DNA of 64,000 nt from an uncultured Marivita sp. (lineage in GTDB: Bacteria > Pseudomonadota > Alphaproteobacteria > Rhodobacterales > Rhodobacteraceae): contig CANNCS010000004.1 of NCBI GenBank assembly GCA_947503115.1, positions 1-64,000 of the forward strand, written 5' to 3'. The translations under genes were made by a program, and so were the position numbers. This document shows, in pieces, positions 1 through 10,054 of the stretch. The notes beneath the pieces were generated by a model. The model saw only the letters and a program-made list of their open reading frames with translations, had not been told where the DNA came from and did not search any database. Positions within the stretch are counted from its first letter, which is position 1; the number at the start of each line of letters is the position of its first letter.

Positions 1-118
1 GAACACCCCGAGCCTACGGCTCAGGGAAAGCAACGCCACCCTTCATTCATAGTTCAACATTAACCGGGACATCCCCATCGAGTGCTTTGGCAGAGCCTAT
101 TAAATGCAGGAGAATACA

Positions 119-454
119 ATGAGCTGGAAAGCCAAACTCAACGACACCAAGTCTCAGCTAAAATCCCTAAATGGCGTAATCCCAGACACATCTGCCGCGT
201 TTGGTGCGTTGGGGAAAACCGTCAAGGCGGAAGGGGCTCTCACCTTCAAGGAAAAAGAATATGTCGCCCTTGGCATTGCCGTGGCGACGCGTTGCGAACC
301 ATGCATCCTGTTTCATGTCGAAGCATTGGTCAGGCTCGGTGCTACGCGCGAAGAGATCGGTGAGGTTCTGGCAACCTGTGTCCAGATGGGCGGCGGACCC
401 GGCTTGATGTATGCGGGTAAGGCTTTGGATGTGTTCGACGAACTTGCTGCCTGA
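119..454 (+). CDS. AhpD-like carboxymuconolactone decarboxylase family protein
   Basis: A 111-residue protein of the AhpD/CMD fold. The diagnostic motif is C59-E-P-C62 followed by H66, the CxxC...H redox centre of AhpD-like proteins, so a peroxidase-linked thiol oxidoreductase role is likely; the physiological partner is unknown. An earlier ATG at 104 exists, but the ATG at 119 lies six bases after AGGAG (108-112), so 119 is preferred. It stands alone; the next gene begins 79 bases downstream in the same direction. Family assignment is firm, the substrate is not. Confidence 0.85.
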   Translation: MSWKAKLNDTKSQLKSLNGVIPDTSAAFGALGKTVKAEGALTFKEKEYVALGIAVATRCEPCILFHVEALVRLGATREEIGEVLATCVQMGGGPGLMYAGKALDVFDELAA

Positions 455-533
455 GCCTGCGACATTTTGGGGGGATGCAGACTTGGTTCGCCGCTCATAC
501 ATATTCCAAATAATTAATGTGTATGAGGTCATC

Positions 534-965
534 ATGTCCAAATCCCCTATCCTCCTTGCCTTGCTGTTCGCAGCGACAACCGCAACCGCACAACAAGGTG
601 TCCCCGGCGGGCATTTCGTCGAAAACTGGGATCTAGACGGTGACGGCAAGGTGACCCTAGCCGAAGCCACAGAACGGCGCGGCGACGTGTTCCTAACCTT
701 CGATGCCGACGAAAACGGAATGCTCACCAGCGAAGAGCACGACCTCTTCGATCAAGCCCGCGCAATTGACATGGCCGAAAACGGTGAGGGTCACGGTACA
801 GGCAAGCGCAACCCGGCCAATGGCATGTTGCGCAATGTGACAGATGCGAATGGCGATGGAAACGTAACTCGCGAAGAATTCCTGAATGCAGTGCCTGCGT
901 GGTTCGCAGGCATGGACCGCAACGGCGACAACGTGGTCACCACGGCCGATTTCGGTCGCGGCTAA
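534..965 (+). CDS. Exported EF-hand calcium-binding protein
   Basis: A 143-residue protein with an N-terminal Sec signal peptide (hydrophobic residues 5-18, likely cleavage after the alanine in TATA-QQ near residue 19) and four EF-hand loops at about 33-44, 57-68, 104-115 and 128-139 (for example DLDGDGKVTLAE and DANGDGNVTREE). It is expected to bind calcium in the periplasm or outside the cell; whether it acts as sensor or buffer cannot be told. Upstream in-frame codons reach 411, but they lie in the previous gene and lack a signal peptide; GAGG at 524-527 supports the ATG at 534. A strong bidirectional terminator follows. Confidence 0.85.
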   Translation: MSKSPILLALLFAATTATAQQGVPGGHFVENWDLDGDGKVTLAEATERRGDVFLTFDADENGMLTSEEHDLFDQARAIDMAENGEGHGTGKRNPANGMLRNVTDANGDGNVTREEFLNAVPAWFAGMDRNGDNVVTTADFGRG

Positions 966-1001
966 AACGTCCGGCCCGACAGCGGCTACTTTTTGCAAAC
1001 G

Positions 1002-1033
1002 AAAAACCGGACGCACAACGCGTCCGGTTTTTT
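1002..1033. terminator. Bidirectional rho-independent terminator
   Basis: The arms AAAAACCGGACGC (1002-1014) and GCGTCCGGTTTTT (1020-1032) form a 13-bp stem with a five-base loop. It carries a T-run on the plus strand and, because of the A-run, also on the minus strand. It sits between the convergent EF-hand gene and the flavoprotein gene and can terminate both. Confidence 0.9.
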
Positions 1034-1038
1034 CCAGA

Positions 1039-3540
1039 TTAGCCGTCGATCCGAATTACTTCGTTCTTGGGATCATAGGGGCTGTCCTCGACCACTTCCG
1101 CCGTCCAAAGCTGGTCGAACATCTTGACCTGAAGCTTGGTCCCCGGAACCGCAAGTTCCGGCTTTACGTAACCCATCCCGATCGACTTGCCGAACGCCAC
1201 GGAATAGCCACCCGACGTCAAACGTCCAACCCGGGTTTCCCCATCATAAAGCGCTTCGCGACCCCAAGGATCGGCATCGGCCGGTCCATCGATCAACAGC
1301 GTGCAGCATTTCGACCGAACCCCAGTTTCTTCCAGCGCAGACTTGCCGTGGAAGTCTTTACCCAGATCAACAAAGCGTGGCAGGTCGGCTTCCAGCGGGG
1401 TTGCATCGCGACCCAGTTCGTTCCCGAAGGCCCGGTAGGACTTTTCCTGCCGTAGCCAGTTCTGCGCGCGGGCACCCACCAGCTTCATGTCGTGCTTGGC
1501 ACCAGCAGCCATCAAATGATCCCAAAGGTAGTTTTGCATCTCGATCGGGTGATGCAATTCCCAACCCAATTCACCGGTATAAGCCACGCGGATCGCTCGA
1601 ACCGGGCACATGCCCAGTTCAATGTCGCGGCAGGTCAACCACGGGAAACGCTTGTTGCCCAGAACAGTCTCCGGATCAGCATCCTTAACGATCTCCTTCA
1701 GGACATCGCGCGATTTTGGGCCAGCAATGGCAAAGACACCCCACTGTGTGGTCACGTCCTGAATCTCGATATACCCGAACGCGCCTGCCTTATCCTCAGC
1801 CGCCTTTCGCAGGTAATCCGCGTCATATGCAGTCCAGGCCCCAGCAGAGACTAGATAGTACTCGTTCTCTGCCAGACGAACGATCGTGTATTCTGTGCGC
1901 GTCGTACCATTCGAGGTCAGCGCATAGGTCAGGTTGATCCGCCCTACTTTGGGCAGCTTGTTGCAGGTGAACCAGTCAAGGAACTCAGTCGCACCCGGTC
2001 CTTTTACCACATGCTTGGTGAACGCTGTCGCGTCGATCAGACCGACTCCTTCGCGCACAGCCTTTGCCTCTTCAACGGCATATTGCCACCAGCCACCCCG
2101 ACGGAACGACCGCGCGTCATGGTCGAAGTTCTCGCTCGCGTCCAGCGGACCGTAATAGTTCGGACGCTCCCATCCGTTCACATGGCCGAACTGCGCACCC
2201 AGCGCCTTTTGCCGGTCATACGCCGGGGCCGTGCGCAAAGGTCGACAGGCCGGGCGCTCTTCATCTGGGTGGTGCAGGATATAGACGTGCTCATACGCCT
2301 CTTCGTTCTTGCGCGCCGCGTACTCAGTCGTCATCCAAGAGCCGTAGCGCTTAGGATCGAGCGACGCCATGTCGATCTCGGATTCGCCCTCGACCATCAA
2401 CTGCGCAAGATAGTACCCGGTGCCGCCAGCAGCGGTGATCCCGAACGAGAACCCTTCCGCCAGCCACATGTTACGCAAGCCCGGAGCCGGGCCGACAAGC
2501 GGGTTACCATCTGGTGTATAGCAGATCGGACCGTTGAAATCGTCCTTGAGACCCACAGTTTCCGACGACGGAAGCCGGTGGATCATGCTCATGTATTCTT
2601 CTTCGATCCGCTCCAGGTCGAGCGGGAACAGGTCGGCACGAAAACTGTCGGGCACGCCAAATTCGAACCGTGCGGGCGCGTTGCGCTCATACGGCCCCAA
2701 GATCCAGCCACCACGTTCTTCGCGAACATACCACTTGGCGTCGGCGTCGCGCAGCACGGGATGCTCGGCATTGCCTGCCTTGCGCCATTCGATCAATGCG
2801 GGGTCGGGTTCCGTGACGATAAACTGATGCTCCACCGGGATCGCTGGCATTTTGATGCACAGCATTTTCGCCGTGCGCTGCGCATGGTTGCCCGAAGCAG
2901 TCACGACATGTTCGGCATGGATGACGATCTGTTCATCAGACGGCACAAGGTTGCCACCCTTTTCGACCATCTTCGTGCAGGTCACATCCCAATGATCCCC
3001 GGTCCAGTGAAACGCGTCCGCCTGCCACTTGCGTTCGATCATCACACCGCGCTGCCGCGCGCCCTTGGCCATCGCCATAGTCACATCGGCAGGGTTAATA
3101 TAGCCATCCGTCGGGTGATAAATTGCTCCGACCAAATCATCGCAGTTCAGCAAAGGGTACCGTTCTTTGATCTGCGCAGGCGACAACCATTCATATGGAA
3201 CACCACAGGTTTCAGCCGTTGTGGCATAGACCATGTATTCATCCATCCGCGCTTGGCTTTGCGCCATGCGCAGGTTGCCAACCACCGAAAACCCAGCATT
3301 CAACCCGGTCTCTTCTTCAAGCGTTTTATAGAACTTGATCGAGTAGTCGTGGATGTGGGTCGTCGCAAATGACATGTTGAAATAGGGCAGCAAGCCAGCG
3401 GCATGCCATGTCGAACCCGAGGTCAACTCGTCCCGTTCCAGCAGCATTACATCGTCCCACCCCGCACGGGCGAGATGATAGGCAATCGAGGTGCCGACAG
3501 CGCCACCGCCGACAACCAAAGCTTTCACATGCGTTTTCAT
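1039..3540 (-). CDS. FAD-dependent dimethylglycine/sarcosine dehydrogenase-type protein with GcvT domain
   Basis: An 833-residue two-part enzyme. The N-terminal half is a DAO-type FAD oxidoreductase with the dinucleotide motif VVGGGAVG at residues 9-16 and GSTWHAAG at 42-49; in mammalian dimethylglycine and sarcosine dehydrogenases the histidine of this motif carries covalent FAD (here H46). The C-terminal half, from about residue 430, is a GcvT/aminomethyltransferase domain that in the family binds tetrahydrofolate and accepts the one-carbon unit. It probably oxidatively demethylates a methylated amine such as dimethylglycine or sarcosine; the exact substrate is not determined. It has no operon partner. 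GGAG upstream of the ATG supports the start. Confidence 0.85.
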   Translation of the reverse strand: MKTHVKALVVGGGAVGTSIAYHLARAGWDDVMLLERDELTSGSTWHAAGLLPYFNMSFATTHIHDYSIKFYKTLEEETGLNAGFSVVGNLRMAQSQARMDEYMVYATTAETCGVPYEWLSPAQIKERYPLLNCDDLVGAIYHPTDGYINPADVTMAMAKGARQRGVMIERKWQADAFHWTGDHWDVTCTKMVEKGGNLVPSDEQIVIHAEHVVTASGNHAQRTAKMLCIKMPAIPVEHQFIVTEPDPALIEWRKAGNAEHPVLRDADAKWYVREERGGWILGPYERNAPARFEFGVPDSFRADLFPLDLERIEEEYMSMIHRLPSSETVGLKDDFNGPICYTPDGNPLVGPAPGLRNMWLAEGFSFGITAAGGTGYYLAQLMVEGESEIDMASLDPKRYGSWMTTEYAARKNEEAYEHVYILHHPDEERPACRPLRTAPAYDRQKALGAQFGHVNGWERPNYYGPLDASENFDHDARSFRRGGWWQYAVEEAKAVREGVGLIDATAFTKHVVKGPGATEFLDWFTCNKLPKVGRINLTYALTSNGTTRTEYTIVRLAENEYYLVSAGAWTAYDADYLRKAAEDKAGAFGYIEIQDVTTQWGVFAIAGPKSRDVLKEIVKDADPETVLGNKRFPWLTCRDIELGMCPVRAIRVAYTGELGWELHHPIEMQNYLWDHLMAAGAKHDMKLVGARAQNWLRQEKSYRAFGNELGRDATPLEADLPRFVDLGKDFHGKSALEETGVRSKCCTLLIDGPADADPWGREALYDGETRVGRLTSGGYSVAFGKSIGMGYVKPELAVPGTKLQVKMFDQLWTAEVVEDSPYDPKNEVIRIDG

Positions 3541-3647
3541 GGGTCTTCACTCCAAGGCGTCTGCCCCTGTGAATACCGCCAGCGCAAACGCAACACCAAT
3601 CCGACCCGACACGTTGCAGCAGGAAAACGACGCGCGGTCGTTTCCAG

Positions 3648-4058
3648 TCACTTTCTTAGAGCGCGCGCGCGTGGGTAAACGGAACTTTCGGGTGCGAGCA
3701 GCGATCCGGCGGACGCCAAAATGATGGGACCAGAATCCACAACCACGTCAGCGTCCAGCGATTTGGGCGAAGCAGACTCAGGGTTCGACACCGTATCCAC
3801 AACAGATGAGATTAACCCAGAGAAACTAATACCCTCAGGATCGATCCCTGCACTGGCCTTGATACTGTCGATAAGTGTAAATGCGATCGCCGCTTCCGCG
3901 CCGTATCGATCCACCACTGACACTTGGTATTTTTCGAACGAGTAATCGTAGCCTTCGGCTTTTGCCTGGCGGGTGTAGTCCCAAACCCCAACCACAACAC
4001 TCAATCCGGCGGCATAGAAAGCCAACATGAAAATACTCTTTAAGAATTTACCAACCAT
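3648..4058 (-). CDS. Small membrane-anchored hypothetical protein
   Basis: A 136-residue protein with one hydrophobic segment at about residues 8-25 (signal anchor or uncleaved signal), followed by a low-complexity, Ser/Ala/Asp-rich tail predicted to lie outside the cytoplasm. I do not recognise a family. Its reading frame is open over the whole stretch and begins with a plausible membrane segment, but the ribosome binding site is weak (GGGG about five bases before the ATG). It lies alone between the flavoprotein gene and the mreB promoter region. It may be a lineage-specific gene. Confidence 0.5.
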   Translation of the reverse strand: MVGKFLKSIFMLAFYAAGLSVVVGVWDYTRQAKAEGYDYSFEKYQVSVVDRYGAEAAIAFTLIDSIKASAGIDPEGISFSGLISSVVDTVSNPESASPKSLDADVVVDSGPIILASAGSLLAPESSVYPRARALRK

Positions 4059-5436
<1,378 letters not shown>

Positions 5437-5474
5437 TCTGACCACCCAATTGTCCCAGCATATGGTAAGAGTGC

Positions 5475-5518
5475 GCGCAACCTGATCCGAAAACCGGTTC
5501 CCTTTTTTCGGGTTGCGC
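5475..5518 (+). other. Inverted repeat between mreB and mreC
   Basis: GCGCAACC (5475-5482) pairs with GGTTGCGC (5511-5518), and the inner arms CCGAAAA and TTTTCGG can extend the stem. The T-run lies inside the structure rather than after it, so it is not a classical terminator. It ends 15 bases before the mreC start and may act as a processing site or attenuator; function is inferred. Confidence 0.5.
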
Positions 5519-5533
5519 TTGGAAAGGGAAGTT

Positions 5534-6439
5534 TTGGCGAAGAACGGCACCAACAGCGAAGACTACACAACCCCGCTGCGGAGGCTTCTGCTCGCGGTCG
5601 TTATCCTGTGTCTGCTGGGCCTGTTCTTCATCTGGCGCATCGACAGCCCGCGCGTTGAACGATTTCGTGCCGCTGTGATCGACACGGTCATACCCAGCTT
5701 TGACTGGGCAATGGCCCCGGTCACCGCCACAGTGAACATTGTCCGCGACTTCCGCAGCTATCAGCGCATCTACGAACAGAACCAGGAACTGCGCCGCGAA
5801 TTGCGCCAGATGACCGCCTGGAAAGAAGCCGCGCTTCAGCTTGAACAGGAAAACGCCAAACTGCGTGATCTCAACAACGTACGCCTTGATCCTCGACTGA
5901 CCTATATCACAGGTGTGGTGCTGGCGGATTCCGGATCACCTTTCCGTCAGTCCGTTTTGATCAATGTCGGCTCACGCGACGGGATTGTTGACGGTTGGGC
6001 AACAATGGATGGCACCGGCCTTGTCGGACGCATCTCTGGCGTCGGCCCGAACACCAGCCGCGTTATCATGCTGACTGACGCGACAAGTCGTATCCCCGCA
6101 ACAATCCAACCGTCCGGACAGCGCGCGCTGATCGTCGGCGACAACACCTCTGCACCGCCCATCGACTTTCTGGAAAATCCCGACCAAGTCCGCCCCGGCG
6201 ACCGGATCGTAACCTCCGGCGATGGTGACGTGTTTCCACCGGGCCTTTTGATCGGCCAAGTCGCACAAGACCCCGGCGGACGCCTGCGAACTCGGTTGGC
6301 CGCCGACTATGAGCGGCTCGAATTCCTGCGCGTCCTGCGCGATCATGGCGCGCGACGGGTGTCCAACCCCTCGGCGTTGATCCTGCCTGAAACACCCCCG
6401 GGTGCGGCCGATGCCGCCGCCGCGGAGCCCGAACAATAA
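5534..6439 (+). CDS. mreC: Rod shape-determining protein MreC
   Basis: A 301-residue bitopic inner-membrane protein. One transmembrane helix at about residues 18-36 is followed by a coiled coil (about 70-110, rich in Q/E/R/L) and the two beta-barrel domains that in MreC self-associate and bind PBP2 in the periplasm. The start is taken as TTG at 5534, behind AAGGGAAG at 5524-5531; the TTG at 5513 lies inside a hairpin arm and lacks a binding site. The C-terminus is Ala/Glu/Pro-rich. The stop codon shares one base with the mreD start, indicating translational coupling. Confidence 0.93.
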   Translation: MAKNGTNSEDYTTPLRRLLLAVVILCLLGLFFIWRIDSPRVERFRAAVIDTVIPSFDWAMAPVTATVNIVRDFRSYQRIYEQNQELRRELRQMTAWKEAALQLEQENAKLRDLNNVRLDPRLTYITGVVLADSGSPFRQSVLINVGSRDGIVDGWATMDGTGLVGRISGVGPNTSRVIMLTDATSRIPATIQPSGQRALIVGDNTSAPPIDFLENPDQVRPGDRIVTSGDGDVFPPGLLIGQVAQDPGGRLRTRLAADYERLEFLRVLRDHGARRVSNPSALILPETPPGAADAAAAEPEQ

Positions 6440-6975
6440 TGGACTCTGGAGCGCTGCAAATCTGGGCGATGCGTCTGCTTTTCATTCTGCTGACCCTGCT
6501 GATCCTTTTCTTCCACCTCCTGCCTCTCAACCCGGCGCCCAGCCAATGGTCCAGTCCAGATTTGCTGGTGGCGATGGTCTTTGCTTGGACAGTGCGGCGC
6601 CCGGAATATGTACCGATCCTACTGGTTGCAGGAGTGATGCTGCTGGCCGACATGATGCTGCAACGCCCACCGGGCCTGTGGTCGGTTCTGGTGGTCTGTG
6701 CTGCCGAATGGCTCAAATCCCGCGAACGACGGCAAAGGGAAACCACATTTGTTCTTGAATGGCTGACCTTCGCGGGTACCCTGATTGTGATCACGATCCT
6801 CTACCGCGCGGTCATGATGGTCCTTATTCTTGCACCCGGAACGCTTATGCTGAGCTTTGTGCAAGTGATGATGACCATTGCCATATACCCAGCGGTTGTG
6901 GGCGTGTCCTACTTCCTCTTTGGCGTGCGACGGTCCGCACCGGGGGATATGGATCGGTTGGGGCGAACGCTATGA
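6439..6975 (+). CDS. mreD: Rod shape-determining protein MreD
   Basis: A 178-residue polytopic membrane protein with about five hydrophobic helices, typical of MreD, the partner of MreC in the elongasome. Sequence conservation in MreD is low, so the call rests largely on position between mreC and mrdA, length and topology. The ATG overlaps the mreC TAA by one base, and the gene ends in an ATGA overlap with mrdA, so translation is probably coupled on both sides. Confidence 0.88.
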   Translation: MDSGALQIWAMRLLFILLTLLILFFHLLPLNPAPSQWSSPDLLVAMVFAWTVRRPEYVPILLVAGVMLLADMMLQRPPGLWSVLVVCAAEWLKSRERRQRETTFVLEWLTFAGTLIVITILYRAVMMVLILAPGTLMLSFVQVMMTIAIYPAVVGVSYFLFGVRRSAPGDMDRLGRTL

Positions 6976-8915
6976 GACGAGCGCCAAAAGACACTGCGGA
7001 AAGCGTCCGCAAAATCTCGCGTCGCGGGCTGTTCCTTGGCGGCGTACAGCTGGCCTTCGCCGGCGCGCTGGGGTTGCGGATGCAACACCTCCAAGTCGAT
7101 CAAGCCGATGAGTTCCGGCTGCTCGCCGAAGAAAACCGCATCAACATCCGCCTGATCCCTCCAACCCGTGGCCAGGTTTTCGACCGCAACGGTGTAATTA
7201 TCGCGGGCAATGAGCCGTCCTACCGCATCACGATGGTTAAGGAAGACGCCGGCAATGTCGACGAGGTGATCGCCCGTCTGTCCGCGTTGGTCGAACTTGA
7301 CGAGGACGAACTCAATCGCGCCCTGACAGAAATGCAACGTAGCGCGCCGTTCTTGCCCGTGACCGTGGCCGAACGCGTCACCTGGGACGACATCAGCCGG
7401 GTTGCTGTCAACGCTCCCGCCCTGCCCGGCGTCACCCCCGAGGTGGGCTTGTCCCGCAGCTATCCCCGCCGTGGCGACTTTGCCCATGTGGTTGGCTATG
7501 TTGGCCCTGTCAGCGAACGTGATCTGGCCCGCTACGAAACCCCCGATCCTGTCCTGCGCATCCCGCGTTTTCAGATCGGAAAAGTCGGCATTGAAGCCCG
7601 CCACGAAGAGGTTCTGCGCGGACGCGCCGGGGCCAAACGGGTCGAGGTGAACGCCGTCGGCCGCGTGATGCGCGAATTGGACCGACGCGAAGGCACACCC
7701 GGTGCCGACATGCAATTAACGGTCGACACCAAGCTGCAGAGCTACATCAACGCCCGCTTGGGCGAAGAAAGCGCGTCGGTCGTTGTAATGGACGTCACGA
7801 ATGGCGATCTGCTCGGCATAGCGTCATCACCATCCTACGACCCGAACAAATTCGTACGCGGTATTTCAGTCGCGGATTTCGGCGAATTGCGCGACAATGA
7901 TCACCGCCCATTGGCGTCGAAAACCGTTCAGGACGCCTACCCCCCCGGCTCGACCTTCAAGATGGTCACCGTTCTGGCCGCGCTGGATGCAGGTGTGGTC
8001 TCCCCTGATGAAACAGTCTGGTGCCCCGGCCACATGGAAGTGGGCGGTCGTCGCTTCCACTGCTGGAAACGCGCAGGCCATGGGCACATGAACCTCGAAC
8101 AATCGCTCCGAGAAAGCTGCGACGTCTACTACTACGACCTTGCACTCAAGGTCGGAATCGAACGGATTGCAGAAACCGCGCGGCGGCTTGGGCTGGGACA
8201 TGCCTTCAACATCGGTATGTCTGCCGTGACCGAAGGACTTGTGCCCAACAAGGATTGGAAAGAACGCGAACGCGGGTCTGGCTGGGTCATCGGTGACACA
8301 GTCAACGCCTCCATCGGGCAAGGTTTTGTGCTCAGCTCACCTTTGCAGCTTGCCGTGATGACAGCTCGCCTTGCGACCGGAAAAGAAATCATGCCCCGGC
8401 TTGTTCGCCGGATCGGCGAGGCCGACACCGCCGAGGATGCCGAGCGCGATCTGGGTTTCAATGAAAACCACTTGCGCCAGATAAGGCGCGCCATGTTCGC
8501 GGTCAGCAACAACCGACGGGGCACCGCCTACGGCTCGCGGATCATCGACGAAACCTTCCGCATGGCCGGCAAGACCGGAACCAGTCAGGTGCGCAACATC
8601 ACCGCCGCAGAACGTGCCCGCGGTGTGACGCGCAACGAAGACCTGCCGTGGAACCGCCGGGACCACGCGCTTTTCGTCAATTACGCACCCTTCGAAGCCC
8701 CCAAGATCGCAGTATCGGTTGTGGTCGAACATGGCGGCGGCGGCTCAGCGGCGGCTGCGCCCATCGCCCGTGACGTGACTCTGCAAGCGCTGTACGGACA
8801 AGATCCACCGTTAGACGCCTACCCGTCCAAAGACCGCGAACGCATCCGTTCGCAGCAGGAACGCCTGCAACAGGTTCTCCGCGAGAACGACCCGGACGGA
8901 CGGAGCCGCGCATGA
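6972..8915 (+). CDS. mrdA: Penicillin-binding protein 2 (peptidoglycan transpeptidase)
   Basis: A 647-residue class B PBP that cross-links peptidoglycan during cell elongation. It has an N-terminal signal anchor (about residues 18-35, after a twin-arginine-like basic stretch), a dimerisation/pedestal domain, and a transpeptidase domain with all three catalytic motifs: S327-T-F-K, S382-C-D and K534-T-G-T. The frame is open from 6759, but that part lies in mreD; the ATG at 6972 overlaps the mreD stop as ATGA. The C-terminal tail is charged. It is the partner of RodA, which follows with another ATGA overlap. Confidence 0.96.
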   Translation: MRRAPKDTAESVRKISRRGLFLGGVQLAFAGALGLRMQHLQVDQADEFRLLAEENRINIRLIPPTRGQVFDRNGVIIAGNEPSYRITMVKEDAGNVDEVIARLSALVELDEDELNRALTEMQRSAPFLPVTVAERVTWDDISRVAVNAPALPGVTPEVGLSRSYPRRGDFAHVVGYVGPVSERDLARYETPDPVLRIPRFQIGKVGIEARHEEVLRGRAGAKRVEVNAVGRVMRELDRREGTPGADMQLTVDTKLQSYINARLGEESASVVVMDVTNGDLLGIASSPSYDPNKFVRGISVADFGELRDNDHRPLASKTVQDAYPPGSTFKMVTVLAALDAGVVSPDETVWCPGHMEVGGRRFHCWKRAGHGHMNLEQSLRESCDVYYYDLALKVGIERIAETARRLGLGHAFNIGMSAVTEGLVPNKDWKERERGSGWVIGDTVNASIGQGFVLSSPLQLAVMTARLATGKEIMPRLVRRIGEADTAEDAERDLGFNENHLRQIRRAMFAVSNNRRGTAYGSRIIDETFRMAGKTGTSQVRNITAAERARGVTRNEDLPWNRRDHALFVNYAPFEAPKIAVSVVVEHGGGGSAAAAPIARDVTLQALYGQDPPLDAYPSKDRERIRSQQERLQQVLRENDPDGRSRA

Positions 8916-10051
8916 GTTATCTTGAATACACCGTCAAAACCGTCCCGGCCGGCTGGCGCAAGATGCTGTTCCTCAATTGGCCGCTGATCATCCTGCTGAC
9001 CGCCATCGCCGGTGTCGGCTTCTTGATGCTGTACTCGGTTGCTGGCGGATCAATAAACCCATGGGCCGAACCGCAAATGAAACGGTATGCGCTTGGTCTT
9101 GCTGTCATGTTTATCGTCGCGATGGTGCCGATATGGTTCTGGCGCAATATGTCGGTGATGGCCTACCTCGTCGCGCTTGCTCTGCTGATCGCGGTCGAGT
9201 TTTTCGGCACCGTCGGTATGGGTGCGCAACGCTGGATCAACCTTGGCTTCATGCGTTTGCAACCATCCGAGCTGATGAAAATAGCCATGGTGATGATCTT
9301 GGCCGCCTATTACGACTGGTTGCCGATGAAGAAAACCTCGCATCCGTTCTGGGTTCTGGTGCCAGTGTTCCTTATTCTGCTGCCAACCTTTCTGGTCCTG
9401 ACACAGCCTGACCTTGGCACAGCTATTCTGCTGGTCGCGGGCGGCGGGTTGATGATGTTTCTCGCTGGCGTGCACTGGGCCTACTTCGCCACCGTCATCG
9501 CAGCAGGCGTTGGTGGCATCTATGCGGTATTCCTAAGCCGGGGCACTGAATGGCAGTTGCTCAAGGATTACCAATTCCGGCGCATCGATACATTCCTTGA
9601 CCCATCGTCAGACCCTTTGGGAGCGGGCTATCACATCACGCAGGCCAAGATCGCGATGGGGTCAGGAGGTTGGACCGGACGCGGCTTTATGCAAGGAACC
9701 CAGTCGCGACTGAACTTCCTGCCGGAAAAACACACCGACTTCATCTTCAACACCCTGTCCGAAGAATTTGGCTTTATCGGCGGTATCTCTCTGTTGATCC
9801 TCTACGTGTTGATCCTTGCCTTTTGCATCGTCTCAGCGCTGCAAAACCGCGACCGCTATTCCTCGCTTCTTATCCTCGGAATCGGGGTCACGTTCTTCTT
9901 GTTCTTCGCCGTCAACATGTCGATGGTCATGGGCCTTGCCCCAGTAGTAGGCGTGCCGCTGCCGTTGGTCAGTTACGGCGGATCCGCCATGTTGGTCTTG
10001 ATGCTCGCGTTCGGCTTGGTACAGAGCGCACATGTCCACCGACCGAGGTAA
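8912..10051 (+). CDS. rodA: SEDS peptidoglycan glycosyltransferase RodA
   Basis: A 379-residue polytopic inner-membrane protein of the SEDS family that polymerises lipid II with its cognate PBP2. About ten transmembrane segments are visible, with the large extracytoplasmic loop between about residues 215 and 285 carrying the conserved FLDPSSDPLGAGYH and LPEKHTDFIF motifs, including the acidic residues needed for activity in the family. The ATGA overlap with mrdA points to coupled synthesis of the two partners. It is the last morphogenesis gene of the operon. Confidence 0.96.
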   Translation: MSYLEYTVKTVPAGWRKMLFLNWPLIILLTAIAGVGFLMLYSVAGGSINPWAEPQMKRYALGLAVMFIVAMVPIWFWRNMSVMAYLVALALLIAVEFFGTVGMGAQRWINLGFMRLQPSELMKIAMVMILAAYYDWLPMKKTSHPFWVLVPVFLILLPTFLVLTQPDLGTAILLVAGGGLMMFLAGVHWAYFATVIAAGVGGIYAVFLSRGTEWQLLKDYQFRRIDTFLDPSSDPLGAGYHITQAKIAMGSGGWTGRGFMQGTQSRLNFLPEKHTDFIFNTLSEEFGFIGGISLLILYVLILAFCIVSALQNRDRYSSLLILGIGVTFFLFFAVNMSMVMGLAPVVGVPLPLVSYGGSAMLVLMLAFGLVQSAHVHRPR

Positions 10052-10054
10052 GCC

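Noticed and set aside
2011-3372. 453-codon plus-strand ORF antisense to the flavoprotein gene
   Set aside because: Its translation is His/Arg-rich and without recognisable motifs, as expected for the antisense frame of a GC-rich gene.
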